Below the pieces are notes generated by a model. It made no database searches. It was not told the DNA's origin and saw nothing but the letters and a program-made list of their open reading frames with translations. Both the position numbers and the translations under genes were made by a program. 5,348 nt of DNA from Thermogutta sp. GTDB lineage: Bacteria > Planctomycetota > Planctomycetia > Pirellulales > Thermoguttaceae. Of the stretch, positions 1-5,348 are shown in pieces. Each line of letters begins with the position of its first letter. Positions within the stretch are counted from its first letter, which is position 1. The stretch spans positions 1 to 5,348 of the forward strand of contig JAAZNR010000114.1 in the NCBI GenBank assembly GCA_012798155.1. Direction: 5' to 3'.

Positions 1-2
1 AC

Positions 3-422
3 CGATTGGTCAGCGAGGGGTTCCTGTCTTACGAGGATCTGTCGGTCATCGAACCGGAAGACCTCATGGAGATGGGCGGCCTGACGGAAGAACAGGTCAA
101 CCATATCATCGCGCAAGCCGAGGAAAAAGCTGAGGAGGCCTCCCAGATCGCCGCCGAAGAACGGCGAAAGCAACGCCAGCGCGAACGCGAGGCCGCAGCC
201 GCGGCAGCCGAAGAGGAGACGGGTTCACCTCCGCCGGGCGATTCGGCCGATCCTTCCAATGTAGAGGGGCAGGACGGGACGCCTTTAGAGGGGCAGGACG
301 GGACGCCTCTTCCGGAGGGCGCCGCCGAGACTCACGACGAGGCCGCCGATTCCCCTTCGGACGCGAGTGTTTCCGAAGAGGGAAATCCGGCATCGGCGAC
401 CGCCGTCCGGGAGGAGGATTGA
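3..422 (+). CDS. nusA: Transcription termination/antitermination protein NusA, C-terminal end (5'-truncated by window)
   Basis: This open frame enters from the left edge and ends at TGA 420-422, giving about 139 visible residues. The first 40 or so ([18 protein letters not shown], then [19 protein letters not shown]) look like the last helix-hairpin-helix repeat at the C-terminus of NusA, with its pattern of Gly-aromatic, 'EDL..I', 'L.E..GL..EQ...II..AE'. In the family this region contacts RNA polymerase alpha or NusA's own RNA-binding face. The S1 and KH domains lie upstream, outside the window. From about residue 40 a charged Glu/Ala/Arg helix follows, then an acidic Ser/Pro/Asp-rich tail of about 75 residues that is probably disordered and holds an exact octapeptide duplication. 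The identification rests on this short segment plus the position just before infB and rbfA, the usual bacterial order. The TTG at position 6 could pass for a start but the frame is open to the window edge and the segment is clearly internal. Confidence 0.85.
   Translation, partial: RLVSEGFLSYEDLSVIEPEDLMEMGGLTEEQVNHIIAQAEEKAEEASQIAAEERRKQRQREREAAAAAAEEETGSPPPGDSADPSNVEGQDGTPLEGQDGTPLPEGAAETHDEAADSPSDASVSEEGNPASATAVREED
262..309 (+). repeat. Two-copy 24-bp tandem repeat inside the nusA tail
   Basis: Positions 262-285 and 286-309 are adjacent copies that match at 23 of 24 bases; only the last base differs (T versus C). The period is a multiple of three, so the reading frame is kept. It encodes EGQDGTPL twice in a row in the acidic NusA tail. 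Near-identity at synonymous positions suggests a recent slippage duplication in an unconstrained, disordered segment. Confidence 0.9.
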
Positions 423-503
423 CCGCCGCCGAAAAGCGAGCCTCGGGCGCTCGGGGATTTCACGGCTGGGGGGCACGCCTTGCACACGCCGTGGATGCTC
501 GCT

Positions 504-531
504 TTCCAAAGAACGGATTCCAAAAAACGGA
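504..531 (+). repeat. 14-bp intergenic tandem duplication
   Basis: TTCCAAAGAACGGA (504-517) is followed directly by TTCCAAAAAACGGA (518-531), with 13 of 14 bases identical. The unit is A-rich against a strongly GC-rich background and lies in the spacer upstream of infB. It may be a simple slippage product, or paired sites for a protein or for an unpaired mRNA segment; the sequence alone does not decide. Confidence 0.85.
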
Positions 532-582
532 GATCGCCCGCGCGGTCGTCTCGGCTTGCGTCCGACTTGCGGCGAAAGCTTG

Positions 583-603
583 AAGGAGCGTGCGATGGTT
601 TGA
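583..603 (+). promoter_or_regulatory. Strong Shine-Dalgarno plus minimal ORF (ATG-GTT-TGA) in infB leader
   Basis: AAGGAG (583-588) is a near-consensus Shine-Dalgarno, followed after six bases by ATG (595-597), one valine codon and TGA (601-603). The stop lies 58 nt before the infB GTG and the frame differs from infB. A ribosome could load here, make Met-Val and terminate, which might modulate entry at infB. The arrangement is seen directly; any regulatory role is inference. It could equally be a chance arrangement, or the tail of a longer open frame (367-603) that overlaps nusA and looks like a shadow. Confidence 0.3.
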
Positions 604-649
604 GAGTTGAAGTCATCAAGGGTTCCGCGAGCGGGGATCGTAGGAATCC

Positions 650-655
650 GGAGGG
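650..655 (+). promoter_or_regulatory. Ribosome-binding site of infB
   Basis: GGAGGG lies six bases upstream of the GTG at 662. It fixes this GTG as the start: an in-frame TAG at 641-643 blocks any longer form, and the codons right after the GTG give the conserved IF2 N-terminus. Confidence 0.85.
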
Positions 656-661
656 AATTTT

Positions 662-3600
662 GTGGCGACACGTATTTACGCTTTGGCAAAGGAACTGAAG
701 CTCGAGACGAAGTCCGTACTCGAAATCTGCAAAGAGCTTCAGATGGGCGACAAGACGTCCGGCTTGGCGAGTCTGTCGGACGAGGAAGTCGCCCGCATTC
801 ACGACTACGTCAAACAACCCAAGGGGCGAACGGCACGCGTTCGCCCCGGCGGTTCGGGCGTGGGGGAATCGGGCGCGGCTCGCCCCTTCCGCCGCGAAGA
901 CTATGTCCCCCCCGCCGGCGTGACCTCCGCCAAGGTTCCCGTCCTCGATCGCAAACCCGATCGTTTGCCCACGTTGCCCCAGCGAGAGACCTTGCCGGAG
1001 CCTGCCGCGGAAGAAGCCGCGAAAGCCGCGGAATCGCCCCTGCCCGCCGATGCCGCAGCCGTCGCACCCGAACCGGCCGTACTCTCGGAAGAAATTCCGG
1101 TCCAAGCGGAGGCCTCCCCCTCTGCCGAGACCCACGCGATTTCCGCCGTCGCTGCTACTGCCGCGCCGGATGCCGGGGTGCTGGAAGCGGCATCGGCCGA
1201 AGCCGCGGAAGCGGGGTCGGCGGTTTCCCCCGTCGAAGCGGATCTCGTTTCAGCGGAACCCGAGTCCCCGGCAACCCCGGCAACGCTACCTCCGACTCCC
1301 GTCGAGGTTGGCGAAGAAAAGCCGGTGCCCGCGGCTGCCGAGCAGATCGCGGCTCCGGCGGAAGTCGTGCCTCCGCAAGAGCAAGCGGGGGTTACCAAAG
1401 GAGAAGCCGTGGTGACGCTCCCGGCGGGGTCGGCGTATGCGCCGGATACGAGGCCGCCGGCGGCTCGCTCGATCCCGGTACTCCGCTCGCGGCGGGCGTC
1501 GGCGGCCCAGCCCGGCAAGGACAAGGAAAAACTACGACCTCGGCCGGATCGACCGGCCCCGCGCTTGGCGCGGATGGCCCCCATGCCCGCCCCCCAACCG
1601 ATCGCTCCCCCCAAGTCCGCGGAGCCGCCGCCGCAAAAGCCCGACATGCGGCTGCCGATCGAGGCCCTACGTGCTTCCAAGCTGGGCGCCAAACCTCTGG
1701 CTGAGCACCTGATGCGGCAGCAAGAGGAGAAACGGAAAGTCGGCAAGGGCAAGGGAACGAAGGAAAGGACGAGCGCAGAGACTGACGTCGTTACGCCCGG
1801 GCTGCCACGCGAACGAGGTCGGCGCGGTAAAGTGGGCGATGAAATGGAGGGGCTGAAGGCCACCCCTCCCGCCAAGCTGAAGAAGAAGCGAACGACGGTC
1901 GACGTCAAGCCCGACGAGGTCGAGGAAGAACCCGTCGTCACGGTCCGTCCCAGTCGGTTGCGGCGGACGCGAGGCGTCTCCACCGCCGCGCCCCGGAAGA
2001 GCAGCGTGGTCCTGGAACTCCCTTGCACGGTTCGTTCGTTTGCAGAGGCCTTCGGGCTGCCTTCGCAAAAGGTGCTGGCGAAGCTGTTCGAGCTGGGCAC
2101 GATGGCCAACATCAACGCCGCCTTGGATCAGGCGACCGCGGAACTGCTGGCCGCCGAGCTGGGATTGGAGGTGGTCTTTCGAACCGAAACGGATCCCGAG
2201 AGCGAGGTGGACGCCATTTGGAATCGCCCTGACAACGAGGCATCCCTCAAGCCCCGCCCCCCGGTTATTACATTCTTGGGCCATGTGGACCACGGCAAGA
2301 CCTCGCTCCTGGACAAAATCCTCGGGCTGCACGTGGCATCCGGCGAGAAGGGGGGAATCACCCAGCACATCCGCGCTTACCGCGTCGAGAAGGAAGGCAA
2401 ATCGATCGCGTTCGTGGATACGCCGGGACACGAGGCCTTTACGGCCATGCGGGCTCGCGGCGCCAATTGCACCGATTTCGTGGTCCTCGTGGTCGCCGCG
2501 GACGACGGCGTGATGCCTCAAACCGAGGAGGCCGTCAGCCACGCCAAGGCCGCCGGCGTGCCCGTGGTCGTAGCCGTCAACAAGGTCGATCTGCCGGGGG
2601 CGAGACCGGAGCGGGTGATGCAACAATTGACCGGCCTGGGGCTGGTACCCAGCGAATGGGGCGGCGACGTGGAGGTCGTCCGCACCAGTGCCCATACCGG
2701 CGAAGGCATCCCGCAATTGCTCGACACCTTGCTGATGCTGGCGGAATTGCACGAGCTGAAGGCGGACTACGACCGTCCCGCCTGCGGCACTTGCCTGGAG
2801 GGGGAATTGGAGGCCGGGCGCGGCCCGGTCGCCAAAGTGCTGGTCCAGAAAGGGACCTTGCGCCCGGGAGACATCGTCGTCTGCGGCACGGCGCACGGCC
2901 GGGTCAAGGCCCTCTACGACACCCTGGATGCGCGGAAACGATGGAAGGAGGCCGGCCCCTCCACGCCGGTCGATCTGATCGGTTTGGACGGCGTTCCGGA
3001 AGCCGGCAGCCGATTCGTCGTGGTTTCGGACATCGCCCAGGCCCGCCGCATCGCCGAGCATCGCGCCGAACAGATGCGCCGCCGCGAATTGATGCCGGTG
3101 CGCGGGCACGTGACGTTGGAGAATCTCTTCGATCAAATGTCGCAAACGCAGGAGAAGAAGTCGCTGAACATTCTTCTCCGGGCCGATACCCGCGGCTCCA
3201 TCGAGGCCATCCTCAAGGAGATCACGAAGATCGAGAACCCCGAGGTGCAGATCAAGGTGGTCCAAGCCCTGGTGGGCGGAATCACGGCGGCCGACGTGCA
3301 CTTGGCGGACGCCTCCGACGGTATCATCATCGGCTTCAACGTGGTGCCCGACGAAGAGGCCCGGCAACTCGCCGAGCAACTCAAAGTGCAGATACGCCGC
3401 TACGACATCATCTACCAAGTGGCCGACGACCTGAAGGCGGCCTTGGAGGGCATGCTCCGCCCCGAGAAGCGCGAGGTGGATATCGGCCGAGCCTTGATTC
3501 AGCGGGTATTCCACATCGGTCGCATCGGGAGCGTGGCGGGGTGCCGCGTGTTGGCGGGAAACATCACCCGCGACGCCCGCCTCCGCATCATCCGTCAAAG

Positions 3601-3790
3601 CCGGATTATCGGCGACTATCCGATCGAATCCTTGCGGCGGGAAAAGGACGACGTCCGCGAGGTCCGAGAAGGCATGGAGTGCGGTATCAAGCTGGCCGGG
3701 TTCGACGACGTGAAGGAAGGAGACCTGCTGGAAGCCTACCGCATCGAGGAAGTCAAGCGGACTCTGGAGGACGCCGTTCAGAGCGTGTGA
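662..3790 (+). CDS. infB: Translation initiation factor IF2 (1042 aa)
   Basis: IF2 is the GTPase that places fMet-tRNA on the 30S subunit and promotes 50S joining. The start is GTG with a strong RBS; stop is TGA 3788-3790. Domains in order: IF2_N at residues 1-52 ([14 protein letters not shown]); a long low-complexity linker at about 53-448, first Ala/Glu/Pro-rich and acidic, then Pro/Arg- and Lys-rich; a second IF2_N module at about 449-507; the G domain; beta-barrel domain II from about 701; domain III from about 819; and the initiator-tRNA-binding domain IV from about 936 with GMECGI at 1004-1009. G motifs are complete: G1 GHVDHGKT 540-547, G2 GGITQHI 564-570, G3 DTPGH 586-590 with the catalytic His590, G4 NKVD 640-643, G5 SA 676-677. 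The protein is longer than the 890-residue E. coli IF2, the extra length lying in the linker. It should act in the cytoplasm. It follows nusA and precedes rbfA, the standard order. An internal in-frame start near residue 250 may yield a shorter isoform. Confidence 0.98.
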   Translation: MATRIYALAKELKLETKSVLEICKELQMGDKTSGLASLSDEEVARIHDYVKQPKGRTARVRPGGSGVGESGAARPFRREDYVPPAGVTSAKVPVLDRKPDRLPTLPQRETLPEPAAEEAAKAAESPLPADAAAVAPEPAVLSEEIPVQAEASPSAETHAISAVAATAAPDAGVLEAASAEAAEAGSAVSPVEADLVSAEPESPATPATLPPTPVEVGEEKPVPAAAEQIAAPAEVVPPQEQAGVTKGEAVVTLPAGSAYAPDTRPPAARSIPVLRSRRASAAQPGKDKEKLRPRPDRPAPRLARMAPMPAPQPIAPPKSAEPPPQKPDMRLPIEALRASKLGAKPLAEHLMRQQEEKRKVGKGKGTKERTSAETDVVTPGLPRERGRRGKVGDEMEGLKATPPAKLKKKRTTVDVKPDEVEEEPVVTVRPSRLRRTRGVSTAAPRKSSVVLELPCTVRSFAEAFGLPSQKVLAKLFELGTMANINAALDQATAELLAAELGLEVVFRTETDPESEVDAIWNRPDNEASLKPRPPVITFLGHVDHGKTSLLDKILGLHVASGEKGGITQHIRAYRVEKEGKSIAFVDTPGHEAFTAMRARGANCTDFVVLVVAADDGVMPQTEEAVSHAKAAGVPVVVAVNKVDLPGARPERVMQQLTGLGLVPSEWGGDVEVVRTSAHTGEGIPQLLDTLLMLAELHELKADYDRPACGTCLEGELEAGRGPVAKVLVQKGTLRPGDIVVCGTAHGRVKALYDTLDARKRWKEAGPSTPVDLIGLDGVPEAGSRFVVVSDIAQARRIAEHRAEQMRRRELMPVRGHVTLENLFDQMSQTQEKKSLNILLRADTRGSIEAILKEITKIENPEVQIKVVQALVGGITAADVHLADASDGIIIGFNVVPDEEARQLAEQLKVQIRRYDIIYQVADDLKAALEGMLRPEKREVDIGRALIQRVFHIGRIGSVAGCRVLAGNITRDARLRIIRQSRIIGDYPIESLRREKDDVREVREGMECGIKLAGFDDVKEGDLLEAYRIEEVKRTLEDAVQSV
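1397..1414 (+). promoter_or_regulatory. Candidate internal ribosome start within infB (short IF2 isoform)
   Basis: AAAGGAG (1397-1403) is followed by two consecutive in-frame GTG codons at 1409-1411 and 1412-1414 (Val250, Val251), spaced five and eight bases away. Starting there would give an IF2 of about 793 or 792 residues that lacks the first IF2_N domain and the early acidic linker but keeps the second IF2_N and all catalytic domains. E. coli infB is known to make shorter IF2 forms from internal GTG starts, which makes this plausible. The purine run also encodes Lys-Gly-Glu, so chance is not excluded. Confidence 0.35.
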
Positions 3791-3926
3791 TACGGCGGGA
3801 TGCCGTCTCCGTCGCCTTCACGCGGGCGACCGATACTCGATCGCCTGCGGAGCGGCCTCTTTCCCCGGCACGACGACGCACTCCCCCTCGCAACGAACCT
3901 TTCCTTTCGGTTTGGGAACGGACACT
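3791..3926 (+). other. infB-rbfA spacer with small hairpin
   Basis: The spacer is 136 bp with no gene I can support. GTCGCC (3811-3816) and GGCGAC (3825-3830) form a perfect 6-bp stem with an 8-nt loop about 20 nt after the infB stop. No T-run follows, so it does not look like an intrinsic terminator; it may protect an mRNA end or be incidental. No convincing promoter was seen. Confidence 0.4.
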
Positions 3927-4385
3927 ATGACGTCACGACGTGCCTTGAAACTCGCCGAAGCGGTTCGCCAGGTCGTCAGCTCGGCCATCCTGTTCGAGGT
4001 CAAGGACCCGCGCGTCGCCCAGATCACCGTGACCTACGTGGAAGTCGCCGAAGACCTGCGAACGGCGAAAGTCCACGTCTCCGTGATGGGAGACGAAAAG
4101 CGCCGGCGTTTGGCGCTCCACGGTTTGGAGAGCGCGGCCGGTTTCCTCCAGGCCCGCTGCGCCGAAAAGATTGAAACTCGATTCACGCCCCGATTGCGGT
4201 TCGTCCTAGACCAAGGCGTCAAGCGGTCCATCGAGATCTCGCAGATACTCGCGGAGGTGTTGCCTCCTTCCTCCGCTGCGTCGCCCCCGGAAGGTTCCGG
4301 CGGGCAAACGGAGGGACGGGAGACGGGTGAGACGAGCGCTCCGCCGGACGATGCAGACCCCGCCGATCCGCCGCCGTCCCCGTGA
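3927..4385 (+). CDS. rbfA: 30S ribosome-binding factor RbfA (152 aa)
   Basis: RbfA binds the 30S subunit during late assembly, assists 16S rRNA 5'-end maturation and matters for growth in the cold. Residues 1-112 carry the family pattern: a basic N-terminal helix (TSRRALKLAEAVRQVVSSAI), DPR at 27-29 followed by the 'ITVTYVEVAEDLRTAKVHVSV' style beta-hairpin, and the Ala-x-Gly kink (A70-A71-G72) that replaces GxxG in this type II KH fold, then the 'R..P.L.F..D' strand ending near residue 95. About 40 residues from 113 onward form a Pro/Gly/Asp/Glu-rich tail beyond the usual core of about 110-120. The ATG at 3927 is preferred because its product begins like other RbfA proteins; an in-frame TTG at 3912 would add five residues without a better RBS. 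The upstream purine run (GGGAACGGA) is only a weak Shine-Dalgarno. The position after infB agrees with the identification. Confidence 0.93.
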   Translation: MTSRRALKLAEAVRQVVSSAILFEVKDPRVAQITVTYVEVAEDLRTAKVHVSVMGDEKRRRLALHGLESAAGFLQARCAEKIETRFTPRLRFVLDQGVKRSIEISQILAEVLPPSSAASPPEGSGGQTEGRETGETSAPPDDADPADPPPSP

Positions 4386-4387
4386 AC

Positions 4388-4423
4388 CGGCGGTCCGCCT
4401 TAAGAGCGTCGGTCCGGCCGCCG
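4388..4423 (+). other. Weak hairpin between rbfA and the endonuclease III-like gene
   Basis: Bases 4388-4395 can pair with 4416-4423 (eight pairs, one of them G-U) around a 20-nt loop, starting just after the rbfA stop. The following bases (TCGTATTTTCCC) include only four consecutive T, so this is at best a poor intrinsic terminator. GC-rich spacers often form such stems by chance. Confidence 0.2.
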
Positions 4424-4454
4424 TCGTATTTTCCCATTGCTTGACAGGTCGCCT

Positions 4455-5348
4455 ATGAGTCCCCCGAGCCGAGTTCCTCAATTCACGCGCTTGCAGCAGT
4501 TGCTGGCCAAGCACTATCGGCCCGACAATTCGAGCGAAGATTGCGAAACCGTTCTGGAGCATCTGATTTTCGCGGCCCTGCTGGAAAACGCGCCCCATGC
4601 CGCGGCGGCCGAGGCCTTTCGCAGGCTGCGGACCGAGTTTTTCGACTGGAACGAAATCCGCGTCAGCGCCGTGCGGGACTTGGCCGAGATCGCGGCCGAG
4701 CTGCCCGACCCCGGCGGCGCCGCCCTCCGCGTCAAACTACCGTTACAGTCCGTCTTTGAAAGCACTTACTCATTCGATCTCGAGGGGCTGCGAAAATTGA
4801 CGATCAATCAGGCCCTGGAGCAGATCGACAAAATCAAGGGTGTCACCCCTTTTATGCGGGCGTACGTGGTGCAACACGCCTTGGGCGGACACACGATCCC
4901 GCTGGATGACGCAGCCCTGGCCGTCCTCTTCGTGGCCGGCCTCGCCGACGAAAAAGAGATGCGGACGCGGAGTGTGGCGGGCCTGGAGCGTGCCATCCCC
5001 AAAAGCAAGGGTCTGGCCTTCGCCGCCATGTTGCATGATTGGGCGGCGGCCTTCTACGCCGACCGACGCGATTCGACGGTCGTGACAATCCTCAACGACA
5101 TCGACGCGACTTCGCTCCAGCGATTGGAGGCATGGGAACGGCAGATCGCCGCTGCGGCCGCACCCACGGAGCAACCCGCCGAGACGCCGGCGACCACGCC
5201 CGAATCGTCCGCCGGGATGACAGGCGGCGAGGCGGAAGCGACAGGCAAACGGCGAGGAAGAAAGCCGCGCGTCAAACCCGCCGAGGAAGCGGCGACCCCG
5301 AACTCGGCACCCCAGACGGATGAGAGCGCACCGGCCGCCGAGATCGAG
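4455..5348 (+). CDS. Endonuclease III / HhH-GPD-like protein lacking canonical catalytic and Fe-S residues (3'-truncated by window)
   Basis: The frame opens at ATG 4455 and runs with no stop to the window end (298 codons). AGG at 4446-4448, six bases upstream, is a weak RBS. Residues of about 30-229 are helical and resemble the HhH-GPD glycosylase fold of endonuclease III: LEHLIFAALLENAP, then LQSVFESTYSFDLEGL, then a hairpin-like segment GVTPFM (129-134) and TIPLDD (147-152). Aligned without gaps to E. coli Nth (GVGRKT, catalytic Lys120; VDTH, catalytic Asp138), the spacing of 22 residues from the hairpin Gly to the Asp is identical. Asp151 is kept, but the Lys position is Phe133. The only cysteine is Cys30, so the C-terminal four-cysteine [4Fe-4S] motif of Nth is absent from the visible part. 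From about 232 an Ala/Pro/Glu/Thr-rich tail contains a basic patch KRRGRKPR (265-272), resembling an AT-hook. I infer a DNA-binding, possibly non-catalytic, glycosylase relative. The fold assignment is by eye and moderately sure; the activity is unknown. Confidence 0.7.
   Translation, partial: MSPPSRVPQFTRLQQLLAKHYRPDNSSEDCETVLEHLIFAALLENAPHAAAAEAFRRLRTEFFDWNEIRVSAVRDLAEIAAELPDPGGAALRVKLPLQSVFESTYSFDLEGLRKLTINQALEQIDKIKGVTPFMRAYVVQHALGGHTIPLDDAALAVLFVAGLADEKEMRTRSVAGLERAIPKSKGLAFAAMLHDWAAAFYADRRDSTVVTILNDIDATSLQRLEAWERQIAAAAAPTEQPAETPATTPESSAGMTGGEAEATGKRRGRKPRVKPAEEAATPNSAPQTDESAPAAEIE
5247..5279 (+). other. AT-hook-like basic patch in the endonuclease III-like tail
   Basis: Residues 265-275 of the protein read KRRGRKPRVKP, a cluster of Arg/Lys around Gly and Pro set in an otherwise acidic, Ala/Pro/Thr-rich tail. 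The core RGRKPR resembles the AT-hook minor-groove-binding motif, whose canonical core is RGRP, but has an inserted Lys. It would fit non-specific DNA binding by a flexible tail; this is inference. Confidence 0.4.

Larger units (their letters stand above)
423..661 (+). other. nusA-infB intergenic spacer / infB leader
   Basis: This gap of 239 bp is long for a gene pair that is commonly tightly packed. In many bacteria ylxR and a ribosomal-protein L7Ae-like gene lie here; I find neither. A 6-bp perfect inverted repeat (CACGGC 461-466, GCCGTG 488-493) encloses a 21-nt loop, with no U-tract after it, so it is not an intrinsic terminator. An A-rich tandem duplication lies at 504-531, a strong ribosome-binding site with a two-codon ORF at 583-603, and the infB ribosome-binding site at 650-655. 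No convincing -35/-10 pair was recognised, so read-through from nusA is the default assumption. Confidence 0.6.

Noticed and set aside
367..603. A 78-codon open frame crossing from nusA into the spacer, considered as a YlxR-like gene
   Set aside because: It begins inside nusA, is Arg-rich like other shadow frames, and lacks the YlxR pattern despite two Cys near TPCTRRGC. Only its last two codons have a good ribosome-binding site, reported separately.
901..2115. A 404-codon minus-strand open frame with Ser/Ala/Gly-rich product
   Set aside because: It is the antisense reading of the low-complexity IF2 linker; the composition mirrors the linker and no motif is present.
1667..3598. A 643-codon open frame on the minus strand opposite infB
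   Set aside because: It lies fully antisense to a well-identified IF2, is rich in His, Asp, Leu and Gly as expected from the complement of GC-rich codons, and shows no recognisable domain.
3811..3830. Hairpin after infB considered as an intrinsic terminator
   Set aside because: The 6-bp stem is not followed by a T-run, and rbfA lies just downstream in the same direction.
3912..3926. TTG at 3912 as an alternative rbfA start
   Set aside because: It adds only five residues, has no Shine-Dalgarno, and the ATG at 3927 gives a family-like N-terminus.
2467..3930. A 487-codon plus-strand open frame overlapping infB and ending at the rbfA start
   Set aside because: The product is extremely Arg/Gly/Pro-rich, typical of an out-of-frame reading of GC-rich coding DNA, while the infB frame gives a clear IF2.
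4441..4446. A perfect TTGACA, considered as a -35 box for the endonuclease III-like gene
   Set aside because: The place for a -10 box, about 17 bp downstream, falls inside the coding region (after 4455) and shows nothing like TATAAT.
1..5348. Mobile elements, CRISPR arrays, tRNA or rRNA genes, phage or defence modules
   Set aside because: No terminal inverted repeats, transposase or integrase motifs, spaced direct repeats, or cloverleaf-like segments were recognised by eye; the coding content is core housekeeping plus one glycosylase-like gene.

Overview
The window is a stretch of the conserved nusA-infB-rbfA transcription/translation cluster from a GC-rich bacterium, with everything encoded on the + strand. 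The most likely source is a planctomycete (Planctomycetota, possibly Pirellulales-like). The grounds are the IF2 N-terminus ([14 protein letters not shown]), the very long Ala/Pro/Glu-rich IF2 linker with a second IF2_N module, the NusA C-terminal helical segment, and an endonuclease III-like protein following rbfA. This assignment rests on recalled family resemblance, not on a search.

Layout: (1) 3-422, the 3' end of nusA, with the last helix-hairpin-helix-like segment followed by an acidic low-complexity tail holding a perfect two-copy octapeptide repeat. (2) 423-661, a 239-bp spacer/leader without a convincing protein gene. It holds a 14-bp tandem duplication, an inverted repeat, and a strong Shine-Dalgarno placed before a start-Val-stop minimal ORF. 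(3) 662-3790, infB, encoding a full-length 1042-residue IF2 with a GTG start and a strong RBS. All GTPase motifs are intact. A plausible in-frame internal ribosome start lies near residue 250. (4) 3791-3926, a short spacer with one small hairpin. (5) 3927-4385, rbfA, encoding the KH-fold 30S maturation factor with a Pro/Asp-rich tail. (6) 4386-4454, a spacer with a weak hairpin. (7) 4455-5348, the 5' part (298 codons, no stop reached) of an endonuclease III / HhH-GPD-like gene that appears to lack the catalytic lysine and the iron-sulfur cysteines.

Functionally, NusA (elongation, pausing, antitermination), IF2 (initiator tRNA delivery and subunit joining) and RbfA (16S rRNA 5'-end maturation and cold adaptation) form a classic co-regulated set linking transcription to ribosome assembly and initiation. 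The fourth gene has no obvious role in that set. It is the least ordinary item here. I see no mobile element, CRISPR array, tRNA/rRNA gene or defence system. The window is mostly core genome, and the points worth a second look are the degenerate glycosylase-like protein, the minimal ORF in the infB leader and the internal infB start.
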